Program-made: the position numbers and the translations under genes | Shown: positions 23,373 to 35,770 of the stretch, piece by piece | How the letters are laid out: each line of letters starts with the position of its first letter | Position numbering within the stretch: position 1 is the stretch's first letter | The notes under the pieces: generated by a model | Databases searched by the model: none | Told to the model about the DNA's origin: nothing | Seen by the model: only the letters and a program-made list of their open reading frames with translations | Assembly: GCA_030549775.1 (NCBI GenBank) | Contig: CM060175.1 | Span: 32,467,262 to 32,531,261 of the forward strand | DNA length: 64,000 nucleotides | DNA from: Tamarix chinensis | Taxonomy: Eukaryota > Streptophyta > Magnoliopsida > Caryophyllales > Tamaricaceae | Direction of reading: 5' to 3'

Positions 23373-23603
23373 GTAATAATAATACTATAAAGCATAAGAG
23401 TGAATAATAACATAATAATTAAGGTCTCTGCCCTTCCAGAATAATTAAATATAATAATAAAAATAAAAATAATAATAATAATAATAAGAATGGTAATAAA
23501 ACATATAATAATTCAAATAATACCTAAACTTCGAAACTAATAACCCTAATTATTTTATTCTACTCTCTACCCTACAAAGAAAATTTAGCATTAATATTCC
23601 ATC

Positions 23604-23640
<37 letters not shown>
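23089..23640 (-). repeat. AAT/TTA-rich tract with hairpins, L1
   Basis: Includes AAGGGTTTCTACCCTT (23089-23104), GGGGTTTTGATCCTACCCC (23249-23267), AAGGTCTCTGCCCTT (23421-23435) and an (AAT)n run at about 23602-23640. Confidence 0.8.
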
Positions 23641-24184
23641 CGAATAACCATAAAAATTTGAATAAAAACAGAATAAATGTAAATAAATATAAAGGAAGGT
23701 CTAAGAAGGTATAGGGTTTCACCTTGAGTCGGTGGGGATTGGCGGGGCCAGCGGTGGTGCACGGCGGTGGCCGGAAAAAGAGTCTAAGAGAGAAAAAAGA
23801 TGAAGAAAAAGAGGGCAGGAGAAGGGGAAAAAAGAAAATAAGGTTATGGTTAAGTGGAGGAGAATTAGAGGGAGTTTTTAGGTGGTGTAGAGGGCAATAG
23901 AAGTGGCGGCTGTGGTGGCGGACGGCGGCTTAAAGGTTGCGGGGTACAGATTTTTGTGAGATGGGTAGGAGATTTCGCACGGCTATGGCGGCTCGTGAGA
24001 GAAGAATTGAAGGTTTTGGAGAGCTTAGTTAGCTAGAGGGAATTGCATGCAAGAATTTGGGATGCAGCGGTGGCGGTAAGGTTGGCTATCGGCGGCAGTA
24101 AGCTCATCTGAAGTCAAGGTGGCGCACGCCTGTCTCTTAGGTTTTTCGGGGAGGAAAATTTTTTAAAACACTCTAGACGTGGCA

Positions 24185-24191
24185 ATTTATA
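24185..24191 (-). promoter_or_regulatory. TATA-like box of L1
   Basis: ATTTATA on plus reads TATAAAT on minus; same relative place as the L2 TATA box. Confidence 0.6.
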
Positions 24192-24681
24192 GAGGTTAGA
24201 GAGGATATTAGGGTTTGGGGGTCGGTAGGAGGGTGTCTTATGTAGTTTTTGGGGCAGCCGGAGGTAGTAATCGGCCGGCGAAGGATTTGGTCGGGTTCAA
24301 TACTTCGAGAGAAAATAGAGAGAGAAAGAGTGGGATTTGAAGATAACCGATCATGCCAAGCTAATGGGCGAGTCAAGAGAGAGAAAATAAAGGGAGAAAC
24401 GGCAGGTCAAAGTCCTCATGGCTGGCGGAGCCATTTTCGGGGGCGGGAGTTGCAGGCTTCGACGATGGGGGAGAGAGGAGGAAGAAGGAGGGAGGGAGAG
24501 GTGAACCGGCGGCCGGAAAAGAAAAGGAAAGGAGGGGAACCGGGCCGGTTTGGCACGATTATATTGTCATTAAATGAGATGCATCGCCTCAGAGAATTAA
24601 GGGGCGTAACGCTGCATCGGGGTGATGCAACAAGGAGAACGAAACGGCGCTAGGCTGTGGAGGAAGGAGAAGGAAAAGGGA

Positions 24682-24706
24682 GATTGGGCCGCGTCCAGGC
24701 TCAATC
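24682..24706 (-). promoter_or_regulatory. inverted TGGGCC pair of L1
   Basis: GATTGGGCC and GGCTCAATC form 9-bp arms with one mismatch around 7 bases. Confidence 0.6.
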
Positions 24707-25071
24707 CGGTGAGAAGAAAAAGAAGAAAGAAAAGAAGAAAAGAAAGAAAAGAGGAAACAAAAGAAAGAGGAAAAAGAAAAATTTAAGGGTCTTGGGTTTA
24801 CATAAAATATTTAGAATGTTTTTGGGTATTTAGAATAAAAATATTAAACCTCCTTTTTAGGCTAATTTAGGACCTTTAAAAATATTTCTCCTAAATTCTT
24901 TTTTAATTAACAAAAGCCCAATTTTTTTCTTTATAAAAATATTTATAAATTCCTATTAATTTGTCCTAAATAAATCCCTCTTATTCCAAATAAAATAATA
25001 AATTAAATTAACTTCCCAATAAATCCTTATTTAATAATATATCTTAAAATAAATAATTCTGGGGCATTTCA

Positions 25072-25076
25072 GATGA
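25072..25076. repeat. target site duplication of L1, right copy (GATGA)
   Basis: See 16710-16714. The G2 LTR sequence resumes directly after it. Confidence 0.9.
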
Positions 25077-25998
25077 TGGTCAAATATTTAGGATTTTAGG
25101 TTGATATGGCTCGTAGGTTAGGGTTATATTTAAAATTAGGGTTTTGGATGTGGGATGAAGATGACGATGATGAACGATTGTGATGATGATGATTTGGTGA
25201 AGAGACTTCAAGTATGATATGGAGATGATGAAATTACGATGACAATAATAGAATTATTGTCTAGGGTTTGGATATATAATAGGTAGAATTAAGTAAGAAG
25301 AATAGGTTAAAGATGAAGTTGAAGATGATGAATGTTATGTTGAAATTAGCGGCTAGGGTTAAAGATTGGCATGGGTTATTGATGTGTTTAGGGATACTAA
25401 TTCACCTCTAATTCTCCCATACAAAGATATTAAGGGTTCTAATAATAATCACTCGCATAAAATTGATTATAATTGAGAAGAACTCATACAAAATTCAAAT
25501 AAGGAACAACTTGTGTTTTCATTCACATTGGCTATCATATGAATGTGTAACTCTAAGGCTTTTTATAGGTTATTTGCAAATCCTCAATATTACAAGATAA
25601 TTATAATTAAGTAGGAATAAAAATCTGATCTACTTGGCCCCTAGTTAATGTTATGTTCCACTCTCCAAGTAGACCTTATAAGATAAGCCATATAAGATAG
25701 AATCACCTTAACGTGATACTTTATGCTCTAGCAAATCATAATGCAAATAATTAATAAAATAATAACACAATAAATAAAACTAAACACACACCATTAAGTC
25801 TATAAAAATTCTCATGCATCCCATGTATACCATACACATGCCTCTCTCACTAGTAATTTGTTTTGTAAGTTTCATCCATAACTAGCCGTGTAATCATCCG
25901 TTTATCTTCATATTCATAAGGTATCCTCTCCAAGTAAAGGAAAATAGGCTCCATAATAATAATGATAAGTCTTGATTATTTTCTCTTGCATCATTCTC

Positions 25999-28900
25999 CT
26001 ATTGTTGACTTGAATTTGCCCTTATATTTGTATCTCTATAGTAAGGACTAATATCTCCAACATTGAATGTCCTAGATACCCCACCATATGAATCAGGTAT
26101 ATCTTGCTCATAAGCACTTTCTCCAAATTTTCTAAGTATTTTTACAGGACCATATAATCTTAAAATAAGCTTATTTTTCCTTAAATTAGGAAACCTCTCC
26201 ATCCTTAAGTGCAAGCATACCAAATCTCCCGGAATACTTGTTGTCTCCTATCCTTGTGTTGCTCTTACCTTACATACTTCATTTTCCTTCTCAATGTTGT
26301 GCTTGATTTGTTGATGAAGTTTCTAAAAGAACTCCACTCTAGCTCATGATTCATAATTCTTCATTTCACCTTTCTTCAATGGTACCATACAAATTGGCAT
26401 GTATGGATTAATACCATAAACTCTCTCAAATGGACTAGAGCCTATTATATTCGAAGGGCAGCGATTGTAAGCAAACTCCACATGTACTAACTTAATATCC
26501 CAATCCTTAGCACTCTTACTCTACAATCCCCTTAGCAAAGTATCCAACATTCTATTATTAACTTTGTTTTGAGCATTCATTTGACGATGGTGTGGTGTAC
26601 TAAATAGAAACTTCATTCCCAGCATAACTTAGGAACTTCACATCTCTATCCGAAACTATATTCCTTGGAATCATAGATGTTGTGACATGGAATAATATGA
26701 GCCATATGGGAAATCAATCCACCACAACCATAATAGAATCTTTACCTCGTTGTATCCTAGGCAATCCCACAATAAAATCTATACTGACACCTTCCCATGG
26801 TTGAGTAGGAATAGGTAAAGGTATATATAATTATTTTTGAAATAAATTATTTCTCTTTTAACAAGTAACACACCTAGAAACTATAGTTTGCAATCCTTTT
26901 TATATTCTTGGCCAAAAAAAATACTCTTGTGAAATCCAAAGTGTCTTGTAATATCTCCTTCATGCACCTCTTTGATTAGTAAATCTCAAATTGATATCTT
27001 AGGAACTCACAATTTATTTTTCTTAAAAAAAATCTATCTTGAAGAACATAAGCTCTATAACTCCTTGTTTCTTGAACTCTTTCAAAACCATAGCAAAATA
27101 ATCATCAATAGCATATTAAAACTTCACATCCCAAAACCCAAAAGCTTTGCATCCACATCATAAGTAGCATGGTCATCCTAGATAATGCATTCCCAACAAC
27201 ATTCTCCTTGCCACAGAACATAAATGTTTGAAAACACCAATCCACTTTGCAGGTCTTTGACTCACTTTCCATTGACCATGTAGATAATTCAAACTCTCAT
27301 GATCCATATAAAGCACAAAAGGTATGGGTCTCAAATAATGACTCTATATCTCCAAGTAATGAACAATATCCTAGAACTCCTTATCATAACTTGAATACAT
27401 GAGTTTTACACCATTCAACTTTTCACTAACAAATGAAATTGGCCACTTCTCTTTTGAAATCACACCTATAATACCTACACCACTAGCATCATAAGTTACT
27501 TCAAATAATGTATCAAAACTAGGTAAATATAATACCGATGCATTCAAAAGCTTTATCTTCAAGTCCTAGAAAGCCTTTTTCACATGTTTATTCTAATGAA
27601 ACTCCCCCTTCTTCATCAATTGTGTGATTGGTGCCACAATAGTGCAAAAATCTTGGATAAACCTTATATAAAATGAAGTCAATCCATGGAAACTCCAAAC
27701 CTCATGGACATTAGTAAGAATATGCCACGTTTAAATAGCTTCCACTTTGGAATGATCAACTCTAATACCATCTCCACTTAAAATATAGCCAAGGAAACCA
27801 CGCTCTCCATCACAAAATTACAATTATCCATTTTACCCTAAAGTTTCACCTCCCTAATCTTATCAAATAACCTCTTCAAATGCTGCATGTGTTCAAAATT
27901 ACTCTTAATATATAGCAAATTATCATGCATCAAGGTAAAAAAAACAATAAAAACTCCAAGGAAAGGTCAAGTATCTTGGTCATTAATCTCATAATTAACT
28001 TGGTGCATACATAGCCCAAATGACATTACCAACCACTCATACAACCCATACTTAGTCTTGAAAGTCATCTTCCATTTATCCCTTTCCCTTATTCTCATTT
28101 AATGGTAGCCAATCTTAAGGTTAAGCTTAGAAAAAACCTTTGCTACATGCAACTCATCTAGCATATCATTTAGCCTTAGCATAGGAAATATGTTTTTGAT
28201 TGTGACATTATTGACCGCTCTATAATCAATGCACATCCTCCATACACCATCCTTATTGGACATCAATAAAGCTAGAACATTACAAAGAATCACACTCTCA
28301 TGAACATAGCCTTTATCCAATAACTCTTACACGTGTCTTTAAAAATCCTTAAACTCTTCTAGATTACATCTATGGAACAATTGGCATAAGACTAATGGCA
28401 TGCTCAATACCTCTAAAAGGAGTTAATCAAGGTGGCAACTCATTTGGAAAAACATATGCATACTCCATTAATAATTGTTGTAGTTTGGAATCCATACTAG
28501 AATTCTCCCCTCATTGGAATTCTTTCACCACTAATACATAGCATCCTTCCTCATCCTTAATGGCTTCAATCATCTCACACTCCTTAAGGATCAACAACTC
28601 CTTTTTTCTCCTTTTTTTTTTGCTTCATTTTTTTTTCTTTGCTTCCCTACTCCATTCGAATTCAACTCCTTTTTTTCTCCTTCATTTTTCTTCATACATT
28701 TGGCTCTGTCTCTACCTTCACTCCTACAAACCAAGATCCCCACATCTATATTAGTATTGCGTTTAAAATTATTTTTGCCTTTGCAAACCACATACTCACT
28801 AAGGATTCAATCATGTGTAACCTTTCTATCAAATTGCCAAGGTCTTCATAACAAAATATGGCAAGCATCCATAGATAGAATATCGTACAAAACTTCTTCA

Positions 28901-29049
28901 AAATAATTTATAATGTTAAAAGAGATAAGAGTTTGTTTGGTTACCTTTACACCATTGTTCTTATTGAGCCGTTGAAGTGAATATGGCTTTAGATGATCCA
29001 TGGTCTCTAATCTAATCTTGCTCACTATTCTTTCACTAGTACCATTGGC
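25999..29049 (-). pseudogene. G2 pol remnant: RT, RNase H, integrase
   Basis: Minus-strand Ty3/gypsy pol in the order RT (28500-27600), RNase H (27562-27371) and integrase (about 27150-25999). RT shows DKGYVHES, WRMCIDYRAVNN and KVFSKLNLKIGYH. The YxDD box region is degenerate. RNase H shows PFEVTYDASGVGIIGV-like sequence (FEVTYDASG at about 27500). The integrase tail shows NIVSDRD and SRTFNVGDISPYY. Many stops and frame changes. Family knowledge places such RT motifs with chromoviruses, but I cannot see a chromodomain. Upstream gag/protease is separated from it by solo LTR L3. Confidence 0.88.
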
Positions 29050-29054
29050 ATAAT
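29050..29054. repeat. target site duplication of L3, left copy (ATAAT)
   Basis: Perfect match to 34367-34371. Confidence 0.9.
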
Positions 29055-29634
29055 TGTAACACCCCAAAATTCACTATTTATGTTTCAAACATAAGCAATT
29101 AAACTAAAACCCGTGAATTCTAGGGATGTTACCGCCACACTTAGTACTAGGCTGGTTCACTCCGACTATTCTAGTACTAAGTGCTAAGGATGAAAAGGAT
29201 TATTTTCAAACTTAAACCAAGAGTTCATAAAAAGAATTAGAAAGATCATAACATAGAATCAGAGTGCGAAATCAAAGTCCTCGGAGGGATTAATCTTACA
29301 ATCGATAAAAGGTTTATTTAAAATACTCAATATAAGGTAATAAATCAAAAAGGGTAAATACAATACAAAAGAAATAACATAATGAAATAAAATCACATGA
29401 AGAGTGAATTTGGCCACGATACTCTTGAACTTTGAGCCAACCACAAGCTCAACACTCAACCCCGCCTGATGCCTTACCCACCTGCACAAGTTAGAAATGC
29501 ATACTACTCGTGGGAATGAGAATAAAGTGCACTTGCGAGTACAAGAACCTTCCACTATATAGGAATAGTACTGATCACCCCTTACTTAGTACATTTCACA
29601 CCATGCTCTTTATCAAATCCATGCGAGTACAGGA

Positions 29635-29990
29635 ACCTCCCACTATTTTAGCCGGTGGCTCGGTCACTTATAGGGAATCATGCCCTAACCACTATTTTAG
29701 CCGATGGATTGGTCACTTATAGTGTAAAACCCTAACCACTATTTCTTACCGATGGGTCAATTTAGTTCCTACTCGCATGGTGTTCCACTGTAAGTAATTA
29801 GTATCTTTTATGTGCCTTAGTAAAACTCTAGTTTGTGTTTATTAAGCTCGGGATCCCCCACTATTATATCCGGTGGGCTGGTCACTTATAGGGCATCCTA
29901 CCTTAACCACTATTATTCATCGGTGGATCGGTCACTTATATGGTAAGAATCTTAACCACTATTCCTAACCGGTGGATCGACTAGACTTGA
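29635..29990 (-). repeat. hairpin array of L3
   Basis: CCACTATTTTAGCCGGTGG-type units with interposed inverted repeats AGGGAATCATGCCCT (29672-29686), TAAGAATCTTA (29944-29954) and decayed AGTGTAAAACCCT (29721-29733). Confidence 0.8.
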
Positions 29991-30384
29991 CTCAATAATT
30001 GTTCACTTTAAATGATTAATGTCTTAAGTATCTTATTCAGAAGCTTTCACCTAGACATGCATGAATCACTCCCTTTACACTTATCCTCCAACCGACCCAT
30101 ATCATATCATGAGAACCTTGCACCTCCTATCTTGCCCAACAACCTTTCCTCTATACTCAAACTCACACTAGAACTCCAACACCGAAATATGTGGGTCAAG
30201 GCCCACTACTATACACCTCCAAGTCCACTTATTTCCTTACTCTAGGTTTTCCCCAAAAACCCTAATTTAGGCCTAAGTAGCCCATTCTACTCCACCTCAC
30301 ACAACCCAAATCATTTTAACACCCCATTTTTCACAACCCATCAATCCCATATTCATCATCATACTTTATTCACCAAGTACACAC

Positions 30385-31030
30385 ATGTTACAACCGAACC
30401 CTAGTTAGCCACATCAAAACCCTAATCAACCACACCAAACCCTAGCTAACCACTCCAAACCCTAGGTATCCACAACATACCATAGTTAACCACTCCAAAC
30501 CCTATTTAACCACAATAAACCATACTTAGCCACTCCAAACCCTAGTTAATCACAACAACCCATAGTTAATCACTCTAAACCCTAACTCAATCTCCTCCAT
30601 ACCCTTATAATATCCTATTTTTCACCCAAAACTTCCAAACACCCAAATAACTCTTCTATTACCTTCCTTACATCCCAAGTCAACTTTTCATACGTAAATG
30701 TCACTCCCATGCAGACGCTAACCTCCCTATGCAAACCTTCTAATTTTTCATGCAACCCTAAAACTCCCACATGAAACCGTAGATTCACCCATGCCAACAC
30801 TAGATTCATCCATACAAACCCTAGGCTCCTCCGTGCAAAACCTTTGATTCATCCATACAAAACTTTAGATTCCTCCATACAAAACTATAGATTCCTCCGT
30901 GCAAAACCCTAAGTCCATCCATATAAAATCCTAGTTTAGATTCTCCCATACAGCACCATAAAATCTGCCATACAAAACCCTAGTTTAGATTCTCCCATGT
31001 AGCAACATAAATTCTCCTACACGAAACCCT
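30385..31030 (-). repeat. telobox tandem repeats of L3
   Basis: Two sub-arrays: CACTCCAAACCCTAGTTAAC with period about 18-20 or twice that (30400-30590), then CCATACAAAACCCTAGATTC (30710-31030). Confidence 0.85.
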
Positions 31031-31689
31031 AGATTCTCTCATTTTATTCTCCCACTCATGGATCATTAAAATACTTAGGTCAACTCACATCTCTTGGTCA
31101 ACTTATTCCCCTTTTTGTCAACTCACTCCCCTTAGTCAACCTCTTTCCCTTTTGGTCAACTTACTTTCCTTGGTCAATTTCTTTCCCTTTTAATCAACTT
31201 ACTTTCTTGGTTAACTTCTTTCCCCATTCTCCTTTTTCATCATTTCCCCTACGTAAACCACATTAACATCCTCACATGCATGTCTTATGGGTCACAGACC
31301 ATAATATCACATACACATCATACACATGTCATTTAATAATACAAAAACATACTTCAACTCCACGTCATACGACATACAAAAGAATTTTATTGATAAACAT
31401 AGAATATATAGCATACAAAGCATATAATGCACATAAACACACATAAGGCCTTAGTTACACCCTTACCTAAAACGGCACTGGTCTTGGAGCACGCTCCTAA
31501 TCCTCCTTAGGGCTTTGACTGGTCTCACTTATATAAGGAAAAAACTAGAATTAGATTCCTCCTACAAAAAATACTATTATTACTAACTTATTCTAAGACT
31601 AGGTTTTTAATAAAGTAATAACATATTAATAATAATGACATTAACTAATTACTAACTTTGCTAAAGATATAAGAATTAATAGTAATGTT

Positions 31690-32154
31690 CCAAAAGTTGA
31701 TAATATAAAGGTTTGAAGACTTAATTCTAATAATAATAATAATGAAAATGGAAATAATACAAATAATAACAATAATGATAATAATAACAATAATAATAAC
31801 CATAATAATAATAACAATAATAATAAAAAGGCCATTACTCAAAAACAAAGTTAAATAAGGGTTTCGGCCCCTTTACCAAAATAATAATAATGATAATAAT
31901 GATAATAATAATAATAATAATAATAGAAATAGAAATAAATTTAATGATAAAAACCATAATAATATTGAAAAATAATAATTATGGCGGTAATAATAATAAT
32001 ACTAAAAATACTAATAATAATATTAATGTTATTCAAAATAGATGATTAGATAAGAGCTTCAACCCTTCACCAAAATAATTCTAATAATATCATTAGGACA
32101 TTATTAATAAAAATAGTAATAATAATAGTAATGAAATAATAATCAAAATTTAAA

Positions 32155-32189
<35 letters not shown>

Positions 32190-32219
32190 CGATGATAATG
32201 ATGATGATGATGATGATGT

Positions 32220-32250
<31 letters not shown>

Positions 32251-32468
32251 CAAATGACCTAAACTGAGAGTAACATAAATTAGGGTTTTCGACCCTACTT
32301 CGAAATAGTAAAAGTACCATTAGTGATAATAATAATAATAATAATAATAGGAATAGGAATAGGAATAATAATAATAATTGCATAACAATATTAATAATAA
32401 TAATAATAGCAATACTATTAGTAAAATAGTTGTAATACTAATAATGAAATAATAATAATAATTTCAAA

Positions 32469-32509
<41 letters not shown>

Positions 32510-32690
32510 AGCATTAATAAATAAAATAAAAACACATAATAATACTAATAATATTAATAATACTAAAACTAATAATCTACTCAGCCAAATAGGGTCAAGC
32601 CTAATAAGAAATAATAATACAAATAATATTGAACATAATAATAATAATAATACATAATAATACATAATAATAATAATATTCGAATAATAG
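31690..32690 (-). repeat. AAT/GAT microsatellite tract with hairpins, L3
   Basis: Long (AAT)n runs, a (GAT)n run at about 32190-32250, and embedded inverted repeats: AAGGGTTTCGGCCCCTT (31857-31873), AAGAGCTTCAACCCTT (32052-32067), TAGGGTTTTCGACCCTA (32281-32297) and AATAGGGTCAAGCCTAATA (about 32588-32606). Confidence 0.85.
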
Positions 32691-33371
32691 GCTAAAATTA
32701 AAATAAAATTAAATTAAATTAATTAAATAGGGAAATAGGGTTAAGAGGGTTTAGGGTTCAACCTTAGGCTGGTGGTGACAGGCGACACCGGCGGTGGTGC
32801 ATGGCGGTGACGGCGGTGGCCAGAAAAAGGGAAGAAAAGGGGAAAAGTTGGATGCTGGGAAAAGGAGAGGTAGAATGGAGGGGGTTGGGGTTTTTAGAGT
32901 TGCTTAGGTGGAGAGGAGCAAAATGGAGGGGGTGGCGCAGCCAAAGGTGGCAGCGCACGGCAGCAGTGGTGATGGCCGAATGAGGAAGAAGAAGAGAAAG
33001 AGAGGAGGAGAGGGAGGGAGAGGAAAATAAAGGTAGGGGAGATATAAGAGGGTTTGTAGTCCTTTTTAGGAGGTGAAAAGAGCGGCAAAAGCGACGGAAG
33101 TGGTGGCTAAGGGTGGTGCGAAGGGCGGCGGAGGTGGAGGAATGGGTTGATTGAGGAGGTGACTTTGCACGACCGGGGGGCTTTTGCAAGGCAAATTAAG
33201 GGAAGGGGAAGGTACAGTTGGTTAGAGGATAATGCAAGGAAGGCTTAGGTGGGCGAAGTGGGTGGCGTGGTTGGCCGAAGGCAGTGGGGCTGGCTTCTGA
33301 AATGGAGGCAGTGCACAACGAAGGTTTTCTAGGTAGGAGATCAAAAATCGATACCTGGTAGATCATGGGGG

Positions 33372-33379
33372 TATTTATA
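33372..33379 (-). promoter_or_regulatory. TATA box of L3
   Basis: TATTTATA on plus reads TATAAATA on minus, preceded by the GC-richer promoter part. Confidence 0.7.
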
Positions 33380-33828
33380 GATTTTATATGAGAGGGTAGG
33401 GTTATGTGGGTCGGTAAGGGGGTAATGGAGGTAGGTTTTTGGTCGTCGGCGGCGATAGTTATAGGTAAAATTTAAGAACAATGTGGCAAGCAGTTGTTGG
33501 CTGGGAGAAGGGAGAACGTGCAAGGAGAGGGGAGAGTTGGTTGGGCAAAATGGTCGACAAGTCAGCAGGGTAGAGGGAGAAGCGAAACGGCTAGTCAACG
33601 GCGGCGAAAAACCAGGGACGTTGGGCGGGAGTGCAGGTTGATGTCGTGTCCGGTGAAGAAAGAAAGAAAAGAAAAAAAGGGAGACGGCGGGTCGGGTGGG
33701 AGTTAAGTGCAACACAGCGTATTAGCTACACCGAAGGAGGAAGAAAGGAAAAGAAGGGTTGGGCCACAAAAAGGAGAAATGGTCGCGCGAGCTGGGCTAC
33801 GTCGAAGAAGAAAAGAAGGAAGGAAAAC

Positions 33829-33846
33829 GGGCCATTGGGCTGGCCC
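33829..33846 (-). promoter_or_regulatory. inverted TGGCCC pair of L3
   Basis: GGGCCA and TGGCCC form perfect 6-bp arms around TTGGGC. Confidence 0.6.
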
Positions 33847-34366
33847 AGTTCAACAGATGGGATGAAGAAAAAAAGAAGAAGAAAGAAAGAAAAAAAAAGA
33901 AAAAAAGGAAAAGGTAAGAAAGAAAAGGAAAAAAGGAAAATAAAAAATGGTGGGTTGGGTTAATTAAAATAATTAGGATATTTGGGATATTTAAAAATAA
34001 TAATATTTAAATCCTTTTTAGGCTAATTTAGGATTACTGAGAGATTTTTAATAAATTCTAATTTAATTAGCAAATTACTCCAATTTTCTCCAATTAAATT
34101 ATTTTTAAAATTCATATTAATTTGTACCTACTTTCTTCATCTTATTTTAAATAAAATAATTTTTTTAATTAATTTTTAAAATAAAATCTTTAATTAGCTA
34201 AAATACCTAAATTTCTTCCTAATTAAAATATTTATAAATTTCTTCTTGATTTTCCCTAATTAATTCCCTTTTATTTTAATAAAAAAATAATTTAGTTAAT
34301 TAATTTTCCTAATAAAACCTCATTTAACTATAATTCTTAAAATTTAGAATTTTTTGGGGCATTTCA

Positions 34367-34371
34367 ATAAT
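34367..34371. repeat. target site duplication of L3, right copy (ATAAT)
   Basis: See 29050-29054. Confidence 0.9.
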
Positions 34372-35770
34372 ATATACTAACAATGATGGCTTCATACACT
34401 TTATCTCCAACTCTACACTTGGTTTTGAAAATATTCTCCGTTTCAGTAGGTTGAGCTTGTTCTTGCACTTGAAGCACCCTTTGCCACACATATTAATCTT
34501 CTTGTCTATCTGCTAAAGCGTCTTCAAACTATCACTTCCTTCTTCAAGGTCTTTATCAAAGTCTACATTTTCCTCATCACAAACCTCCATGTTTTTTATC
34601 TCCCTCAAAGTCAATGCTTTCTAATTTAGACAATCCTTAGCATACAAATAATATTCTCTATAGTTGAAGCATTGCTTGTTCACCTTATCAACCACCTTAT
34701 TTTTTTCCCATCTCTTCACAATTAAACCTCCTAATAATGTCTTGATTTATGGCTTGAGAAGTTGATGACTTTGACATCCCCTTGAAAGTTGAACCATATG
34801 GTGCATTGGTGGATGTGATTAGTGGCTTTGTTCTCTTCGGTTACTTCTCAAATTTTATTGCTAATTTTGCTAAGTCTTCAAATAACTCATAAGAATACAC
34901 CTCCACCATCTCTCTAATATTCATATTTAGATGTCCAAAAAATCTAACACACATTTACTCTTATCTTTCTTGGGCATCAAAAATAAGAGGTAATCTTCCT
35001 AGATCTCTAATATAATCCTCAATTCCAAGCAACCCTTGCCTCAAAGTAGTCATATTTATGAAATTTTCTTGCCCATTTTCTCTAAGCATAAAATTTCTTT
35101 TTCAGTGCCTTTTTAATTTCTCCTATGATCTTTTTTTTCCTCTTTCTCTCCTCCTCTTCAAATTATCATGCCACTCTAGTAAATTTCTTAAATTTAATAT
35201 GCCAATTGTACCTTTTCTCATCATTAAGCTCTCTATACTCAAAAATAGATTCTAGGATTTATAACCATCCAAGGAAAGACTCCATATCAAGATTACCTTC
35301 AAAATCGGGTATATAGAACCTAATCCCCTTTTCTACATCATCATATGATCACCTTGTTGTATCATGGGGTCATCTATAATTCCCTATTGTTTCTTCTTCT
35401 CCTTCTTCCATTCAGTAACGTACTTTCCTTATATAATATTCTTCTACTAGATCACTTCAATTTTGATGTTGGATATGTGATTGTAGTGCTTTTGAGGCTT
35501 CCACCTTCCCAAATGCAAGTTTAATTCCTTGATATCCTCCACCACACCATGAGAACATCTCTTAAATCATCCTCTTAGCTTACCATTTTTTCTTTACACC
35601 AATTGAATGATGTTCTTTGAACAATCCTCCTAAAAACATTCAAGATCTTGAATTTTTGCACCTTCTTGATGAGTTCCTAAAATAATCTTTAGGTAGGAAT
35701 GCGTATTTGAGAGAATCTTAAAGAAAAATATGAGATCTTGATCTTGTATGTCTAACTAAACCAAAACCTA
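34372..35770 (-). pseudogene. G2 gag/protease remnant
   Basis: No long frame survives. On the minus strand a degenerate knuckle QCFNYREYYLYAKDCLN lies near 34625-34690, in the place of the usual CFKCQGxGHxxxxCPN of gypsy gag. Position between the 5' LTR primer site and pol supports gag/protease. Everything else is inferred from position only. Confidence 0.6.

Larger units (their letters stand above)
16715..25071 (-). mobile_element. solo LTR L1 (giant LTR, family L), interrupted by L2
   Basis: Reading the minus strand it starts TGAAATGCCCC (25071) and ends GGGGGTGTTACA (16715). A perfect 5-bp duplication GATGA flanks it. After removing L2 and one copy of its duplication it is about 3.93 kb. 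Module order on the minus strand: AT-rich start, purine/pyrimidine tract, TGGGCC pair, TATA-like box (24185-24191), TTA-rich tract, telobox repeats, hairpin array, terminal hairpin pair, TGTTACA end. No internal region remains, so it is a solo LTR formed by LTR-LTR recombination. Confidence 0.92.
16614..25952 (-). repeat. G2 3' LTR (left), split by solo LTR L1
   Basis: Pieces 16614-16714 and 25077-25952 align in order with 35791-36728. Shared landmarks are TGTGTATAGG at the start, a GATGATGAT microsatellite, CCTCTAATT(C)NCCCATACAAAGA, and AGGTATCCTC...CTCCA at the end. Confidence 0.85.
29055..34366 (-). mobile_element. solo LTR L3 (family L), 5.3 kb, inside G2 pol
   Basis: On the minus strand it runs from TGAAATGCCCC (34366) to GGGGTGTTACA (29055), with perfect ATAAT duplications. 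It is the longest family L copy here, mainly because of a longer AAT/TTA tract (31680-32690). Modules on the minus strand: AT-rich start, purine tract on plus (33847-33950), TGGGCC pair (33829-33846), TATA box (33372-33379), TTA tract with hairpins, telobox repeats (30385-31030), hairpin array (29635-29990). The terminal hairpin pair is damaged. No coding content. Confidence 0.94.

Noticed and set aside
24249..24653. 134-aa plus-strand frame
   Set aside because: Antisense of the L1 promoter region, Arg/Gly-rich, with the same layout in other LTR copies without a kept frame.
32150..32383. His- and Tyr-repeat protein frame
   Set aside because: Translation of (AAT)n and (GAT)n microsatellites.
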